Assembly (NCBI RefSeq): GCF_008014695.1
Contig: NZ_VOXE01000003.1
Coordinates: forward strand, 522,313-586,312
Reading direction: 5' to 3'
Origin: Chryseobacterium sp.
GTDB lineage: Bacteria > Bacteroidota > Bacteroidia > Flavobacteriales > Weeksellaceae
Length of the DNA: 64,000 nt
Every line of letters starts with the position of its first letter. The stretch's first letter is position 1. Below the pieces are notes generated by a model. That model was not told where the DNA came from. It did not search any database and saw only the letters and a list, made by a program, of their open reading frames with translations. A program made the position numbers and the translations under genes. Below are positions 52,153 to 61,629 of the stretch, piece after piece.

Positions 52153-54807
52153 ATGAAGCTCTATTTCCATTTAAATTATCATACTAGAAACGGTGAGAAG
52201 ATTCAACTCCAAATATTTGAAAATCTTGCACCGGGTAAAATTTATGAGCTCACCTATACCGACAACGGGAACTGGCAGACTGAAATTGATTATTTTTCAA
52301 AAAACATTAGCTACAGATATCAGGTTTCAGATTCGGAAGGAAATATAACCGACGCGGAACTTCCATTTCATGCACTCCACTTTAGCCATATTTATTCTGA
52401 ATTTCAGATTTACGACGCCTGGAATCTTAAGAATTTCCCTGAAAACTATCTCAATAACAAGGTTCTGCAGAATAACCTGAAAGATTTCAAACCCGAAAAA
52501 GTTTCTGTTTTAAAAAAACACACGCATCTTTTCCGTATCGAAGCCCCTATTTATCACCCGAACTCGAAAATTGTAATTTTGGGAAACTGTGAAGCCCTCG
52601 GAAACTGGGAGTATCTGAAATCGGTTCCGATGTCGCAGACCGATTTTGGAATTTGGGAAACCGCCGTGGAAGTTTCTGAAAACCGTATGATTCAGTACAA
52701 ATACGGACTTATGAATTCTGATACCGGAGAAGTTTTTGATATTGAAAACGGCGACAACAGATGGGCTTTGCCAAATCCCGAAAAAAATATTCTTCAGATC
52801 AAAGCTGATCATTTTTTCAAATTCAAGTCCTTTGAAATGTACCACGCAGCCGGAGTTGCAGTCCCGGTTTTTGCGCTCAGAACTAGGAATGGTTTCGGCG
52901 TCGGTGAGTTTATGGATCTTAAAAATCTTGCCGACTGGGCTGCTGAAACGAATCTTTCGGTTCTGCAGATTCTTCCGGTCAACGATACCACCGCGAATTA
53001 CACCTGGTCCGACTCTTATCCGTATGCTGCAATCTCCGTCTACGCGCTTCATCCTCAGTATTTAAATATTGAAAAGTTGGAATATTCTTTACCTCAGGAA
53101 TTAGTTGAAGAATTTCATACTGAAAAAGCCTCACTCAACGCGCTGACTTTAATCGATTATGAGAAGATAATTTCCGGGAAATGGAAATTTATAAGAAAGA
53201 TTTTTGAAAACCATAAAGACCTGATTTTAAAGGACCGGAATTTCAGGAAATTTCTTAAAGAAAATGAAGAATGGCTGGTGCCTTATTCGGCTTTCTGTGT
53301 GTTAAGGGACAAATACAATACGCCAGATTTTAATACCTGGAAGACCCATAAAAAATACATTGCGGGTAAAATTTCTGTTTTTTTTGCCCCTGCCAATAAA
53401 GATTATGAAAAGGCAATGCTGCATTCTTGGGTGCAGTATCAACTCCATTTACAGTTGAAAGAATCGGTTGATTACGCCCATAATCTTGGAATTTCTATAA
53501 AAGGGGACCTTCCGATTGGAATTTACCGCTATTCGGTGGAAGCATGGACAGAACCTTCCCTTTTTGGGATGGATTTTCAGGCCGGAGCCCCACCGGACCA
53601 GTTCAGCGGTCTGGGCCAAAACTGGGAATTTCCTGTTTATAACTGGGAAGCCATGAAAAAGGACGGTTACCGTTGGTGGAAAAACCGTTTTAAAGCCCTG
53701 GAACAGTATTTTGATGCCATGAGGATTGACCATATTCTTGGCTTTTTCAGAATATGGAGAATACCAATGAGTGCCACCCAAGGGGTTTTGGGTTATTTTT
53801 CTCCTGCTGTGCCTGTAAAAATGGAAGAATTTTATGCACGAAAAATTGCCTTCAGTTTCGAGAGGTATTGTAAGCCTTATATTAATGATGAAATTCTTCA
53901 GCATTATTTCGGCGATGAAAGTGCAGCCGTCCGTAATTATTTCATCTGTAATAAGGATGGGATGTACTCTTTTAAAGACGAATTTGATTCTCAAAGAAAA
54001 CTTACTCAGTTTTTCGAAAAAAATCCTTCCATATGGCCTCAGGAAAATCTGCTTGCGCTTTCCGCAAATGTATTATTCCTTCCGGAAGAAACCGAGAATG
54101 GAGAACTTGTTTATCATCCGAGAATCAATATCACTGAAACGGAGTCATATAAATATCTCCCAGATGAGGAAAAAAGGAGTGTCTACGATCTGTACATCGA
54201 CTATTTTTTCAGACGTCAGGATACCTTATGGTTTCAGGAAGCCATGGAAAAACTACCGGTAATCCTAAATTCGACCAATATGTTGATTTGCGGCGAAGAT
54301 TTAGGAATGGTTCCAGAAGTGGTTCCGGAGGTGATGGACAGGCTTGGAATTACTGCTCTTAAAGTTCAGCGAATGCCGTCAGAAAACATTTCATGGCATT
54401 GTCCGGAAAATTCAGGATATATGAATGTGGTCACCGCAAGTTCACACGACAGCTCAACGTTGAGACAATGGTGGCATGAGGACCGGACTCTGATACAGAA
54501 ATATTTCAGTGAACAACTGGGTCAGTGGGGAACGGCGCCGCATGATCTGCATCCTGAAATTGCCGGGATGATCATGACACAGCATCTTTACAGTGATGCA
54601 ATGCTTGCCATTTTTCCTGTTCAGGAGTTTTACGCAACAGATGAGAAACTTACGCGTCCGGATATGGACGCGGAAAGAATCAACGATCCGCAGGTTTTTC
54701 CTCATTACTGGCGGTACCGAATGCACGTAAGCCTCGAAGAAATGCTTAAGAGGAAAGAATTTAACCACAAAATCGCCGGATGGGTTGAAGATTCCAACAG
54801 AAAATAA
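52153..54807 (+). CDS. malQ: 4-alpha-glucanotransferase with N-terminal starch-binding domains
   Basis: This 884-aa protein has two N-terminal CBM20-like domains (about 1-110 and 115-225, both with YRYQV or WxxxVxxxxxxxxxYKY patterns). A GH77 catalytic domain follows: MRIDHILGFFRIWRIP (nucleophile Asp), ICGEDLGMVPEVV (acid/base Glu) and SSHDSSTLRQWWHED. No signal peptide. It moves glucan chains between oligosaccharides. A TTGACA at 52102-52107 could be part of a promoter overlapping the upstream terminator. The other glycan enzyme here, GH63, is 5 kb away. Confidence 0.95.
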   Translation: MKLYFHLNYHTRNGEKIQLQIFENLAPGKIYELTYTDNGNWQTEIDYFSKNISYRYQVSDSEGNITDAELPFHALHFSHIYSEFQIYDAWNLKNFPENYLNNKVLQNNLKDFKPEKVSVLKKHTHLFRIEAPIYHPNSKIVILGNCEALGNWEYLKSVPMSQTDFGIWETAVEVSENRMIQYKYGLMNSDTGEVFDIENGDNRWALPNPEKNILQIKADHFFKFKSFEMYHAAGVAVPVFALRTRNGFGVGEFMDLKNLADWAAETNLSVLQILPVNDTTANYTWSDSYPYAAISVYALHPQYLNIEKLEYSLPQELVEEFHTEKASLNALTLIDYEKIISGKWKFIRKIFENHKDLILKDRNFRKFLKENEEWLVPYSAFCVLRDKYNTPDFNTWKTHKKYIAGKISVFFAPANKDYEKAMLHSWVQYQLHLQLKESVDYAHNLGISIKGDLPIGIYRYSVEAWTEPSLFGMDFQAGAPPDQFSGLGQNWEFPVYNWEAMKKDGYRWWKNRFKALEQYFDAMRIDHILGFFRIWRIPMSATQGVLGYFSPAVPVKMEEFYARKIAFSFERYCKPYINDEILQHYFGDESAAVRNYFICNKDGMYSFKDEFDSQRKLTQFFEKNPSIWPQENLLALSANVLFLPEETENGELVYHPRINITETESYKYLPDEEKRSVYDLYIDYFFRRQDTLWFQEAMEKLPVILNSTNMLICGEDLGMVPEVVPEVMDRLGITALKVQRMPSENISWHCPENSGYMNVVTASSHDSSTLRQWWHEDRTLIQKYFSEQLGQWGTAPHDLHPEIAGMIMTQHLYSDAMLAIFPVQEFYATDEKLTRPDMDAERINDPQVFPHYWRYRMHVSLEEMLKRKEFNHKIAGWVEDSNRK

Positions 54808-54972
54808 ATTTATCACTTGGAAATCAGAGCTTTGTAGTGGTTTAAAAAGAAGTTTTCGCTCTTAGGTTTAACTTCCTTTTTATATTGGCATCAAATTGAC
54901 GGTAACCTCTTAAATTACCTTTCTCTAAGGAAAATGGGTTGTTCAATTCACAATTTAATACCAGCAAATAAG

Positions 54973-55959
54973 ATGAAAAAAATATTTTTAGGATTGGCGG
55001 TGGTTTTAGGAACACTGACTTACGCACAGTACAGCAATAACGGTTGGGGAAACGATAACACCAACAACGGTTATTATGGAAATAATAACGGTTACAGCGA
55101 TGATTATGCATTTCCGGAAGATTATTATTACGATTATCCTACCGATTATTATGCAGATAATTATTATCAAAGCTATTACAACGATTACAGAAACAGTATT
55201 GTAATGGTAAACTGGAATGATTTCTTCAGAAGTTCAAGACTTTCCAGACGCCAAATTCAGCAGATTATTATGCTGAATGAAATGTATGGCTCATACTCGA
55301 ACTGGAATTCATATTACCGTCATAATCCTGACAGATGGTATTACGACAGATTCTATACCTTACAGCAGATTATGGGACCTCAGATATTCATCGTTTTTCA
55401 GAACAATTATTACAATGGCTATAATCCTGTTGTTTATTTCCAGAATTACAGAAGAGATTATTATGCGCCGAGATACAGGGTGCAGCCGCGTTATGCCCGA
55501 GTTAATACCAATGTTTATAGAGTAGACCGAAACAGATTTTTGGAGACCCATGGCAATAAATATGGCTGGAGTCAGACAAAAAACCCTCACACGAGTAGTT
55601 TCAGAGATACAAACAGCAGCAGTATTCAGCAGGGCAACGGATTTAGAAATGAGTCGGTAAGAAATACTGAAGTACGAAACACAACAAACAGCGGAGGTTT
55701 CAGAAATCCTTCAACTACTACAACCAACTCAAATAACAGGGGATTCAGAAATAGTTCGAGTGGAACTGTGAATACAAGGCCGGTTACAAATAGTGGAATC
55801 AGACCGGTAGCTCCAAGAAGCAGCCAAACAACGGTAGCGCCAAGTACCAGCACCGGAATGCGAAGCAGCAGTAGTAGTTCGGGAATGCGTTCCGGATCAA
55901 CAGCCGCTCCGCAGCAAAATTCCACTCCAAGCACAGGAAAACGCGGAGGGTTTAGATAA
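54973..55959 (+). CDS. Tyr/Asn-rich secreted protein
   Basis: This 328-aa protein starts MKKIFLGLAVVLGTLTYAQ, a signal peptide. An Asn/Gly/Tyr/Asp-rich segment follows (about 20-80), then a helical middle (RRQIQQIIMLNEMYGSYSNWNSYYRHNPDRWYYDRFYTLQQIMGP). The Ser/Thr/Arg-rich tail (200-328) is largely made of short imperfect repeats such as GFRN and RSSSSS. No family is recognised. The composition suggests a cell-surface or extracellular role. An upstream in-frame start (54934) is ignored because it would precede the signal. A terminator follows at 55996. Confidence 0.7.
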   Translation: MKKIFLGLAVVLGTLTYAQYSNNGWGNDNTNNGYYGNNNGYSDDYAFPEDYYYDYPTDYYADNYYQSYYNDYRNSIVMVNWNDFFRSSRLSRRQIQQIIMLNEMYGSYSNWNSYYRHNPDRWYYDRFYTLQQIMGPQIFIVFQNNYYNGYNPVVYFQNYRRDYYAPRYRVQPRYARVNTNVYRVDRNRFLETHGNKYGWSQTKNPHTSSFRDTNSSSIQQGNGFRNESVRNTEVRNTTNSGGFRNPSTTTTNSNNRGFRNSSSGTVNTRPVTNSGIRPVAPRSSQTTVAPSTSTGMRSSSSSSGMRSGSTAAPQQNSTPSTGKRGGFR

Positions 55960-55995
55960 GATTTATAGAAGTAATAAATAGTAAAAAGTGAAAGG

Positions 55996-56021
55996 AAGAG
56001 CAGAGAGATCTGCTCTTTTTT
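55996..56021 (+). terminator. Terminator after the Tyr/Asn-rich gene
   Basis: AAGAGCAGA and TCTGCTCTT form a 9-bp stem around GAGA, followed by T run. Confidence 0.88.
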
Positions 56022-56060
56022 AAATTTTATTCACATTTAATTACGGCTTGGTTTTTAGGC

Positions 56061-56068
56061 TAATTTTG
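56061..56068 (+). promoter_or_regulatory. -7 box almost touching the glycosyltransferase start codon
   Basis: TAATTTTG is an exact TAnnTTTG match with 5 bp to the ATG at 56074. A leaderless or near-leaderless mRNA would result if it is used. Confidence 0.5.
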
Positions 56069-56073
56069 TATTG

Positions 56074-57051
56074 ATGAAAATTCTTTACAGCATTCAGGGT
56101 ACCGGAAACGGACACGTCAGCAGAGCCAGAGAAATAATTCCGCATCTTAAAAAATATGGTCAGTTAGACCTGCTTTTAAGTGGTACCCAGGCTGAAGTGG
56201 GTCTTGAGGATGACATCAAATACCAGTACAAAGGGTTTGGATATGTGTTCGGGAAACGCGGAAGTATCGACTTCGGGGAAACCTGGAAGCGTTTTGACAG
56301 TTTCAACTTTTTAAAAGAGATACGGGAACTTCCTGTAAATGATTATGATCTGATCATCAATGATTTTGAACCGGTTACGGCCTGGGCATGTAAATTAAGA
56401 AACAAAAAATCGGTAGCTTTAAGTCACCAATCTGCTTTTTTATCTTCAAAAACTCCACAGCTGGAAGGTTTTCACTGGGGCAAATTCATTACGACTCATT
56501 ATGCGCCAGCTACCGAATATTTTGCTTTTCATTTTGAAAAATATGATGAACACATTTACACACCTGTCATCAGAAGTGAAGTCAGGAATTTGAAAATCGG
56601 AAATTCCGATCATTACACCGTTTATCTCCCTGCGTATTCTGATGAATTTATCTTGAATCAAATCAGGAATATTCCGGACACCAACTGGCAGATTTTCTCC
56701 AAACATGCAGTGAAGGGATATGTTAAAGACAATGCGGAGGTTTTCCCCATCTGCAACGCAGATTTTCTGAGCTCGTTGGCAACATCAAAAGGATTTTTGA
56801 CAGGCGGAGGTTTCGAAGGTCCTGCTGAAGCCCTTTTTTTAGGAAAAAAAGTTCTGTCGGTTCCTATGACTCATCAGTATGAGCAGCAATGCAATGCACT
56901 TGCCCTCGAAAAAATGGGAATACCTGTGATCTGGAACCAAAAGGAATTCAACCTTAAACTGAAAAGATGGGTGGAAAGTGATGACATTATTAAGGTGAAT
57001 TACCCGGATGAAACGGATGGAATTCTCGCTAAAGTTATAGCATCCAGATAA
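56074..57051 (+). CDS. Glycosyltransferase-like protein
   Basis: This 325-aa cytosolic protein starts MKILYSIQGTGNGHVSRAREI with a Gly-rich donor-binding pattern. At the C-terminal half it has the GT-B signature FLTGGGFEGPAEALFLGKKVLSVPMTHQYEQQCNALALEKMG in pieces. This matches the uncharacterised glycosyltransferase family PF13528. Acceptor and donor are unknown. The ATG at 56074 is chosen over the TTG at 56071. It has a -7 box almost touching its start. Confidence 0.85.
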   Translation: MKILYSIQGTGNGHVSRAREIIPHLKKYGQLDLLLSGTQAEVGLEDDIKYQYKGFGYVFGKRGSIDFGETWKRFDSFNFLKEIRELPVNDYDLIINDFEPVTAWACKLRNKKSVALSHQSAFLSSKTPQLEGFHWGKFITTHYAPATEYFAFHFEKYDEHIYTPVIRSEVRNLKIGNSDHYTVYLPAYSDEFILNQIRNIPDTNWQIFSKHAVKGYVKDNAEVFPICNADFLSSLATSKGFLTGGGFEGPAEALFLGKKVLSVPMTHQYEQQCNALALEKMGIPVIWNQKEFNLKLKRWVESDDIIKVNYPDETDGILAKVIASR

Positions 57052-57143
57052 GTGTAAAAATTTAACAAAAATTGTGAAAAAACACTTTAACTTCAACGGA
57101 AATCTGATATCAAACCATCAAATAACAATAAAAAGGTAATAAG

Positions 57144-57587
57144 ATGAAAAAATTAGTTTTAAGTTTAGTATTGGTGGGATTCGGAAGTTTTGCAATGGCT
57201 CAGGTTACCCCCGCACAAAAAGAAAAAATGCAGCAACGCAGAGCTGAAATGGTAAAAAATCAAGAACAGAAAAGAGAGCAGCATTTTGCGGAAATGCAGA
57301 AAGAGCTAAATCTTACCCAAAGCCAATTGAATCAGATTCATGCGATTCAGGAAAGGCATCAGGCTGAAAGAAAAGTAGCCATGCAAAGAAATCAGGAAAT
57401 GAGAAAGCAGAAAATGGAGGGGATGAAGCAAAATATGCAGCAGATGGATGATGAGATGCGAAAAATTCTTACTTCTGATCAATATGCAAAATGGCAGGCT
57501 AAAAAACAGCAGAAAATGCTGGAAAGGAAGGCCAAAATGAAAAAACATAGAGCGCCTATGGGTGGCAAAAAAGCGATGAAGAGTTAA
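57144..57587 (+). CDS. Spy/CpxP-like periplasmic protein
   Basis: This 147-aa protein has a signal peptide ending SFAMAQ. The rest is a single long Lys/Gln/Met-rich helical region with LTQSQLNQIHAIQERHQAERK, which contains the LTxxQ-like element of Spy/CpxP chaperones. It then ends in a basic tail. The homology is by shape and motif only. Spy-like proteins sense or protect envelope proteins. No clear -7 box; a terminator follows. Confidence 0.65.
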   Translation: MKKLVLSLVLVGFGSFAMAQVTPAQKEKMQQRRAEMVKNQEQKREQHFAEMQKELNLTQSQLNQIHAIQERHQAERKVAMQRNQEMRKQKMEGMKQNMQQMDDEMRKILTSDQYAKWQAKKQQKMLERKAKMKKHRAPMGGKKAMKS

Positions 57588-57648
57588 TAGGATTAAAAAT
57601 AAAGGCCATTTCGGTCATATAGTTCATAATTTTAGTTTTTAATGTGGG

Positions 57649-57679
57649 AAGTGCGGGAATTTTTATTTCCGCACTTTTT
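57649..57679 (+). terminator. Terminator after the Spy-like gene
   Basis: AAGTGCGGGAAT and ATTTCCGCACTT form a 12-pair stem around TTTT, followed by T run. Confidence 0.9.
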
Positions 57680-57705
57680 ATTATTAGGAAAGTAGGGATG
57701 AAAAT

Positions 57706-57737
57706 TTGATACTTATTCATAAAAAATTTTATATTTG
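57706..57737 (+). promoter_or_regulatory. Promoter of ferritin gene
   Basis: TTG (57706-57708) and TATATTTG (57730-57737, exact -7 box) are separated by 21 bp, in line with the Bacteroidota arrangement. The ATG of ferritin lies 15 bp downstream. Confidence 0.7.
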
Positions 57738-57752
57738 AGAAAATGTATAATC

Positions 57753-58259
57753 ATGATATCACAGAATATAACCCGACTCATTAATGAACAGATCACAAAA
57801 GAACAGTATGCAGCTCAACTTTATTTATCCATGTCTGCCTGGTTCTGTGCGAAAGATCTGGACGGCATTGCCAACTATTTCCGGATCCAGAGTAAAGAGG
57901 AACTCATGCATGCGGACAAAATGTTCGATTATCTGAAGGATGTTGGCGAACAGATTATTTTGGGAGAAATTGCCAAACCGCCCTATGAGTTCACCAATGC
58001 TGTGGAAATTTTTGAAAAAGCGCTGGAACACGAAAAAATCGTGACAAAAAGTATTTTTAATATTGTTAAGAATGCAAATGATGAAGGTGATTTTGCAACA
58101 GTTTCTTTCCTACAGTGGTTCATCAACGAACAGGTTGAAGAAGAAGCCAATGCCTCGCAGTTGGTGTCCAAAATAAAAATGGTATGTGATAATCCTTCTG
58201 CGCTTTACCTTTTTGATCAGGAGCTGGCAACGAGGGTTTTTAATCCACAAACAGCATAA
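57753..58259 (+). CDS. Ferritin (non-heme)
   Basis: This 168-aa protein starts MISQNITRLINEQITKEQYAAQLYLSM. Ligand regions for the ferroxidase centre are EQYAA (about Glu17), KEELMHADKM (Glu49/50 and His53), EHEKIV (Glu94), and FINEQVEEE (Glu127, Gln128). It likely forms a 24-mer that stores iron in the cytosol. An upstream in-frame ATG at 57735 lies within the -7 box and is unlikely to be used. A terminator shared with the helicase-nuclease gene follows. Confidence 0.95.
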   Translation: MISQNITRLINEQITKEQYAAQLYLSMSAWFCAKDLDGIANYFRIQSKEELMHADKMFDYLKDVGEQIILGEIAKPPYEFTNAVEIFEKALEHEKIVTKSIFNIVKNANDEGDFATVSFLQWFINEQVEEEANASQLVSKIKMVCDNPSALYLFDQELATRVFNPQTA

Positions 58260-58289
58260 AAAAAGGTCCCGAATTCGGGACCTTTTTTA
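58259..58289. terminator. Bidirectional terminator between ferritin and AddA-like gene
   Basis: AAAAAAGGTCCC and GGGACCTTTTTT form a stem around GAATTC and serve the two convergent genes. The stem reaches into the last codon of the minus-strand gene. Confidence 0.92.
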
Positions 58290-61200
58290 TACATAGATAA
58301 TCTTGCTGCCGCTTACTTTTTTGCCGAGTTTTTTGAGAACCGTAATGTAGGTTTCGATCTGCTTCTGATGTTTTTCTTTTTCACCGCCGGTTTTGAAATC
58401 GATGATGAAGTAACCGCCTTCAGTGACTAACATCCTGTCGGGTCTGTAGAGATCGGTCTTTCCGTTTTCTGAGATCATAATATCCCTTTCATTGATCACC
58501 TGTTGGTCTTCCCTGAAATAATCGGGATATTTCCTGATAATGTCCATCAGCGAAGGCAAAATTTCCATTTTTTCTTCCTGGGTAATGATGCCCTGGATCT
58601 CATAATCTTCCAGCACCGGTGCCACATCTTTTTCGGTATAGATTTTAGCCAGAATTTCATGGGTGAAGATTCCGATTCTCACTTTTTCAACCCTGTTCTG
58701 GTAGTTTTTGGAAGGAGTGGCAATCTTAACAGGATTAGAGGTGTTTTTTTGCTCTTTCAAGAGATGAATGCTTTGGGTATCGTGCAGTTTGTTTTTCCGA
58801 AGGCCCTGTTTTTTCAGAATTTCAGGATTGGTCTCAAAAAGGTCAAACTCATTTTCTTTGTTCAGATTTTTTTCCCTGATGAAATTCAGGATCTCAATTT
58901 TAGTTTCGCTTTCTTCTCCTTTGGCATTCACATATGGTTTTTCAAGATAAAGAAAAAGCTGCTCTACGGGCCTGGTTGTCGCCACATACTGAATGCAGAA
59001 CCGGTCAATTTTATTCTGATAAAGATTTTCGGAATTGAAGACATGCAGTTCCTCATCGTAATTTTCCAAAACCGCGTCGAAACCTGAAATATTTACCGAT
59101 TTCAGATGCTCATGGTCTTCCAGACCAAACCAGCTGTTAAAGTTCGTGTCTTTATGGCTGTTTCGCATCGGCAAAAATACCACCGGAAATTCCAGACCTT
59201 TGGCTTTATGAATGGTCATAATCTCAATGGCATCCACATTTTCCGACGCCTGAATAGAGGTTTTTGCGCCTTCTTCTTCCCAATATTTCAGAAAATCCTT
59301 TAAGGTCGATGAGGTGTTTTGGGAATAATTAAAGGTCATTTCGAGAAAATTCAGCAGAAAATCTGTTTCCCGGTTTTCAACGGCGAATTCCTTCAGATAA
59401 TATTCCACGAAATTGTAGAGATTCAGATGCGGAAAATCGGTCTGCTGAAGTTTGAGGCCGTATTTCTGCTGCAGAAAAGCTTCCGTTTCTTTTTTGTTTT
59501 TAATGTCCAGAACTTCTGTGATTTCCTGTGTGAAATCTTCCATTTTAATTCTTCCGGAAGTATGCAGAAAATACATCATTTTTACGAGATACTGCGCGTT
59601 GTTGGGCTGACCGAACCATTTCAAAAATTCAATCAGCGCCAAAAGCGTTGCGGAAAGATCAAGTGTGAGTCCTTTTTCCGAAATGGTTTTGATGTAAATG
59701 TTTTCGCCGTTGTAATTGACTTTGATATTGCTCAGAAGCTGCGAAAAAGTAAAAATCTCAAAATTTCCGCGGCAAAGAATCGTAATATCCGAGAAATTAA
59801 AACCGTTATCCAGACATTCCTGAATGTCGGCCTGCATTTTTCCGGCAACTTCATTGTAAAAGGTTTCCTGCGTGGAACTTTCAAAAAGATTAACTTTCAC
59901 TCGTCCCCCGATTTCCGAGATTGCAGTTTGCTGGGCTTCCAAACCGAAGATCTTTTGGTGTGCGGCATTCAGACCGGAAAAATCTGCAAGATACTGGTAA
60001 AGGTCGTTGTTGAACTGTACAATATTTTTCGCGCTCCGGCGGTTCATTTCCAGGTTTTCCACATGAATCTGAGCCAGTGTTTTTTCGTTTCCGCTGTTAA
60101 TATCGAGCATGATCTGGCTATCGCCGCCCCGAAAACGGTAGATGCTCTGTTTTGGGTCTCCAACGATTGTAAACGTCGTGTTTTCCATGGAAACGGTATG
60201 ATCACGAAGCGGAATGAAATTTTCCCACTGCATTTTCGACGTATCCTGAAATTCGTCGAAAAAATAATGCTGATACTGATTCCCTATTTTCTCATAAATA
60301 AATGAAGAGGGTTCATTTTTAAGATTTTCGTTGATTAAAATATTGAATTTAGAAAGCAGAACGAGATCATTTTCCTCTTCAATCTGGAGCAGTTTTTCCT
60401 GGATGTCTTTATTTACCCGCAGCGGAAGCAGCGCACTCAGCATTTTTTCCTTTTTCCTGATCTGAATATAGTTTTTGATCAGCAAACTCCGGTTTTCGAT
60501 CAGAAAATCCATGATTTCAAAGATTTCCGATTCCCTGTTTTTTGATTTTGAAGATGCACCGCTTAAGAAAACTTCCATCGCAGAATTTTCCTTTTCCGGA
60601 AATGGGAATTTATCTCTTTCCTGGCGGTAATATTTAATAATTTCAAAAAAGAATTTGGCGATGCTCCGCGTTTTTCCGCCGGCAAAATCGTCCTGTTCCA
60701 GGTTTTTCTCTTTCAGGAGCTGTAGGACGCTTTCCGCAATTTCCAGTGAGTTTTTGCGAAGCTCAGCCAGATCTTTACGGACATTTTCCTTTGTGAGTTC
60801 GTAGGCATTCCAGTCGAAGCCGTCATTTTTTTTCAATTCATCGTAATGCACATCGCTGAGGAATTTCTTTGCGGAACTGTAGAGTGTTTTGTTAAGATTT
60901 ACGCGTTCATTGTTATCGAGATTATAATTGATGAAATCCAGAAAAGCTTCCGAAACGGTATTTTCTTCGCCAATCTGCTCCAGCATTTTATCGACGGCTT
61001 CCAGAAGAAGCGGTTCGGCCTGAATTTCTAGATTGAAATTCTGCGCCAGACCCAGTTCATAGGAAAAACTCCGGACCAATCGTGAGTTAAACTTATCGAT
61101 GGTCCCAATGTTCAGTGTGGAATAGTGGTGAAGGATGAAATTGAGTACTTTTTGGGAGCGCCTGTGAAGTTCCTCCAGCGTGATGTGAATTCCTTCGGTT

Positions 61201-61451
61201 TCAAATTTTTCTCGGATCTGCTTCAGTTTGTCGCTGCTGTAATAATCCTGTCGTGTAAACTCTTTCAGCCAGTCGAAAATTCTTTCCTTCATTTCATTTG
61301 CGGCTTTATTGGTAAAAGTCAGCGCCAGAATATGACGGATTGCATCGGGTTGGTGTGGGTTTTTCAGACAGATCATCAAAAGCCTCTGCACAAGTGCAAA
61401 GGTTTTCCCGGAACCGGCCGAGGCATTGATGGAGATGTAGTTTTTCAACAT
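58287..61451 (-). CDS. AddA-type UvrD-family helicase with C-terminal nuclease
   Basis: This 1054-aa protein starts with MLKNYISINASAGSGKTFALVQR (Walker A, residues 10-17). It has UvrD helicase motifs such as ILALTFTNKAANEMKERI, HYFFDEFQDTSKMQW and VGDPKQSIYRFRGGD. IEIMTIHKAKGLEFPVVFLPM lies further on. Near residues 1000-1022 a PD-(D/E)XK nuclease signature (PDRMLVTEGGYFIIDFKTG) remains. It fits AddA, the helicase-nuclease of double-strand break repair. AddB is not adjacent; it may lie elsewhere or the protein may act alone. It is convergent with ferritin. Confidence 0.9.
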   Translation of the reverse strand: MLKNYISINASAGSGKTFALVQRLLMICLKNPHQPDAIRHILALTFTNKAANEMKERIFDWLKEFTRQDYYSSDKLKQIREKFETEGIHITLEELHRRSQKVLNFILHHYSTLNIGTIDKFNSRLVRSFSYELGLAQNFNLEIQAEPLLLEAVDKMLEQIGEENTVSEAFLDFINYNLDNNERVNLNKTLYSSAKKFLSDVHYDELKKNDGFDWNAYELTKENVRKDLAELRKNSLEIAESVLQLLKEKNLEQDDFAGGKTRSIAKFFFEIIKYYRQERDKFPFPEKENSAMEVFLSGASSKSKNRESEIFEIMDFLIENRSLLIKNYIQIRKKEKMLSALLPLRVNKDIQEKLLQIEEENDLVLLSKFNILINENLKNEPSSFIYEKIGNQYQHYFFDEFQDTSKMQWENFIPLRDHTVSMENTTFTIVGDPKQSIYRFRGGDSQIMLDINSGNEKTLAQIHVENLEMNRRSAKNIVQFNNDLYQYLADFSGLNAAHQKIFGLEAQQTAISEIGGRVKVNLFESSTQETFYNEVAGKMQADIQECLDNGFNFSDITILCRGNFEIFTFSQLLSNIKVNYNGENIYIKTISEKGLTLDLSATLLALIEFLKWFGQPNNAQYLVKMMYFLHTSGRIKMEDFTQEITEVLDIKNKKETEAFLQQKYGLKLQQTDFPHLNLYNFVEYYLKEFAVENRETDFLLNFLEMTFNYSQNTSSTLKDFLKYWEEEGAKTSIQASENVDAIEIMTIHKAKGLEFPVVFLPMRNSHKDTNFNSWFGLEDHEHLKSVNISGFDAVLENYDEELHVFNSENLYQNKIDRFCIQYVATTRPVEQLFLYLEKPYVNAKGEESETKIEILNFIREKNLNKENEFDLFETNPEILKKQGLRKNKLHDTQSIHLLKEQKNTSNPVKIATPSKNYQNRVEKVRIGIFTHEILAKIYTEKDVAPVLEDYEIQGIITQEEKMEILPSLMDIIRKYPDYFREDQQVINERDIMISENGKTDLYRPDRMLVTEGGYFIIDFKTGGEKEKHQKQIETYITVLKKLGKKVSGSKIIYV

Positions 61452-61629
61452 TTTTGGAGATTACAAACTGCAATTTAATGAAAAATCGCCGGAAAATTTA
61501 ACAGTTTTAAGTCTGGTTTTAACAATTTTAGAATCCTTATTTCAAAATAATTCCTAAAACGCGTTAAGGGTGGTTAAACTTTAAAAATGCATGATAAATA
61601 CAATTACATTTATCGCAAAACTAATGCTT

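Noticed and set aside
59319-60305. 328-codon plus-strand frame inside the AddA-like gene
   Set aside because: All UvrD motifs are on the minus strand; this frame has no recognisable features.
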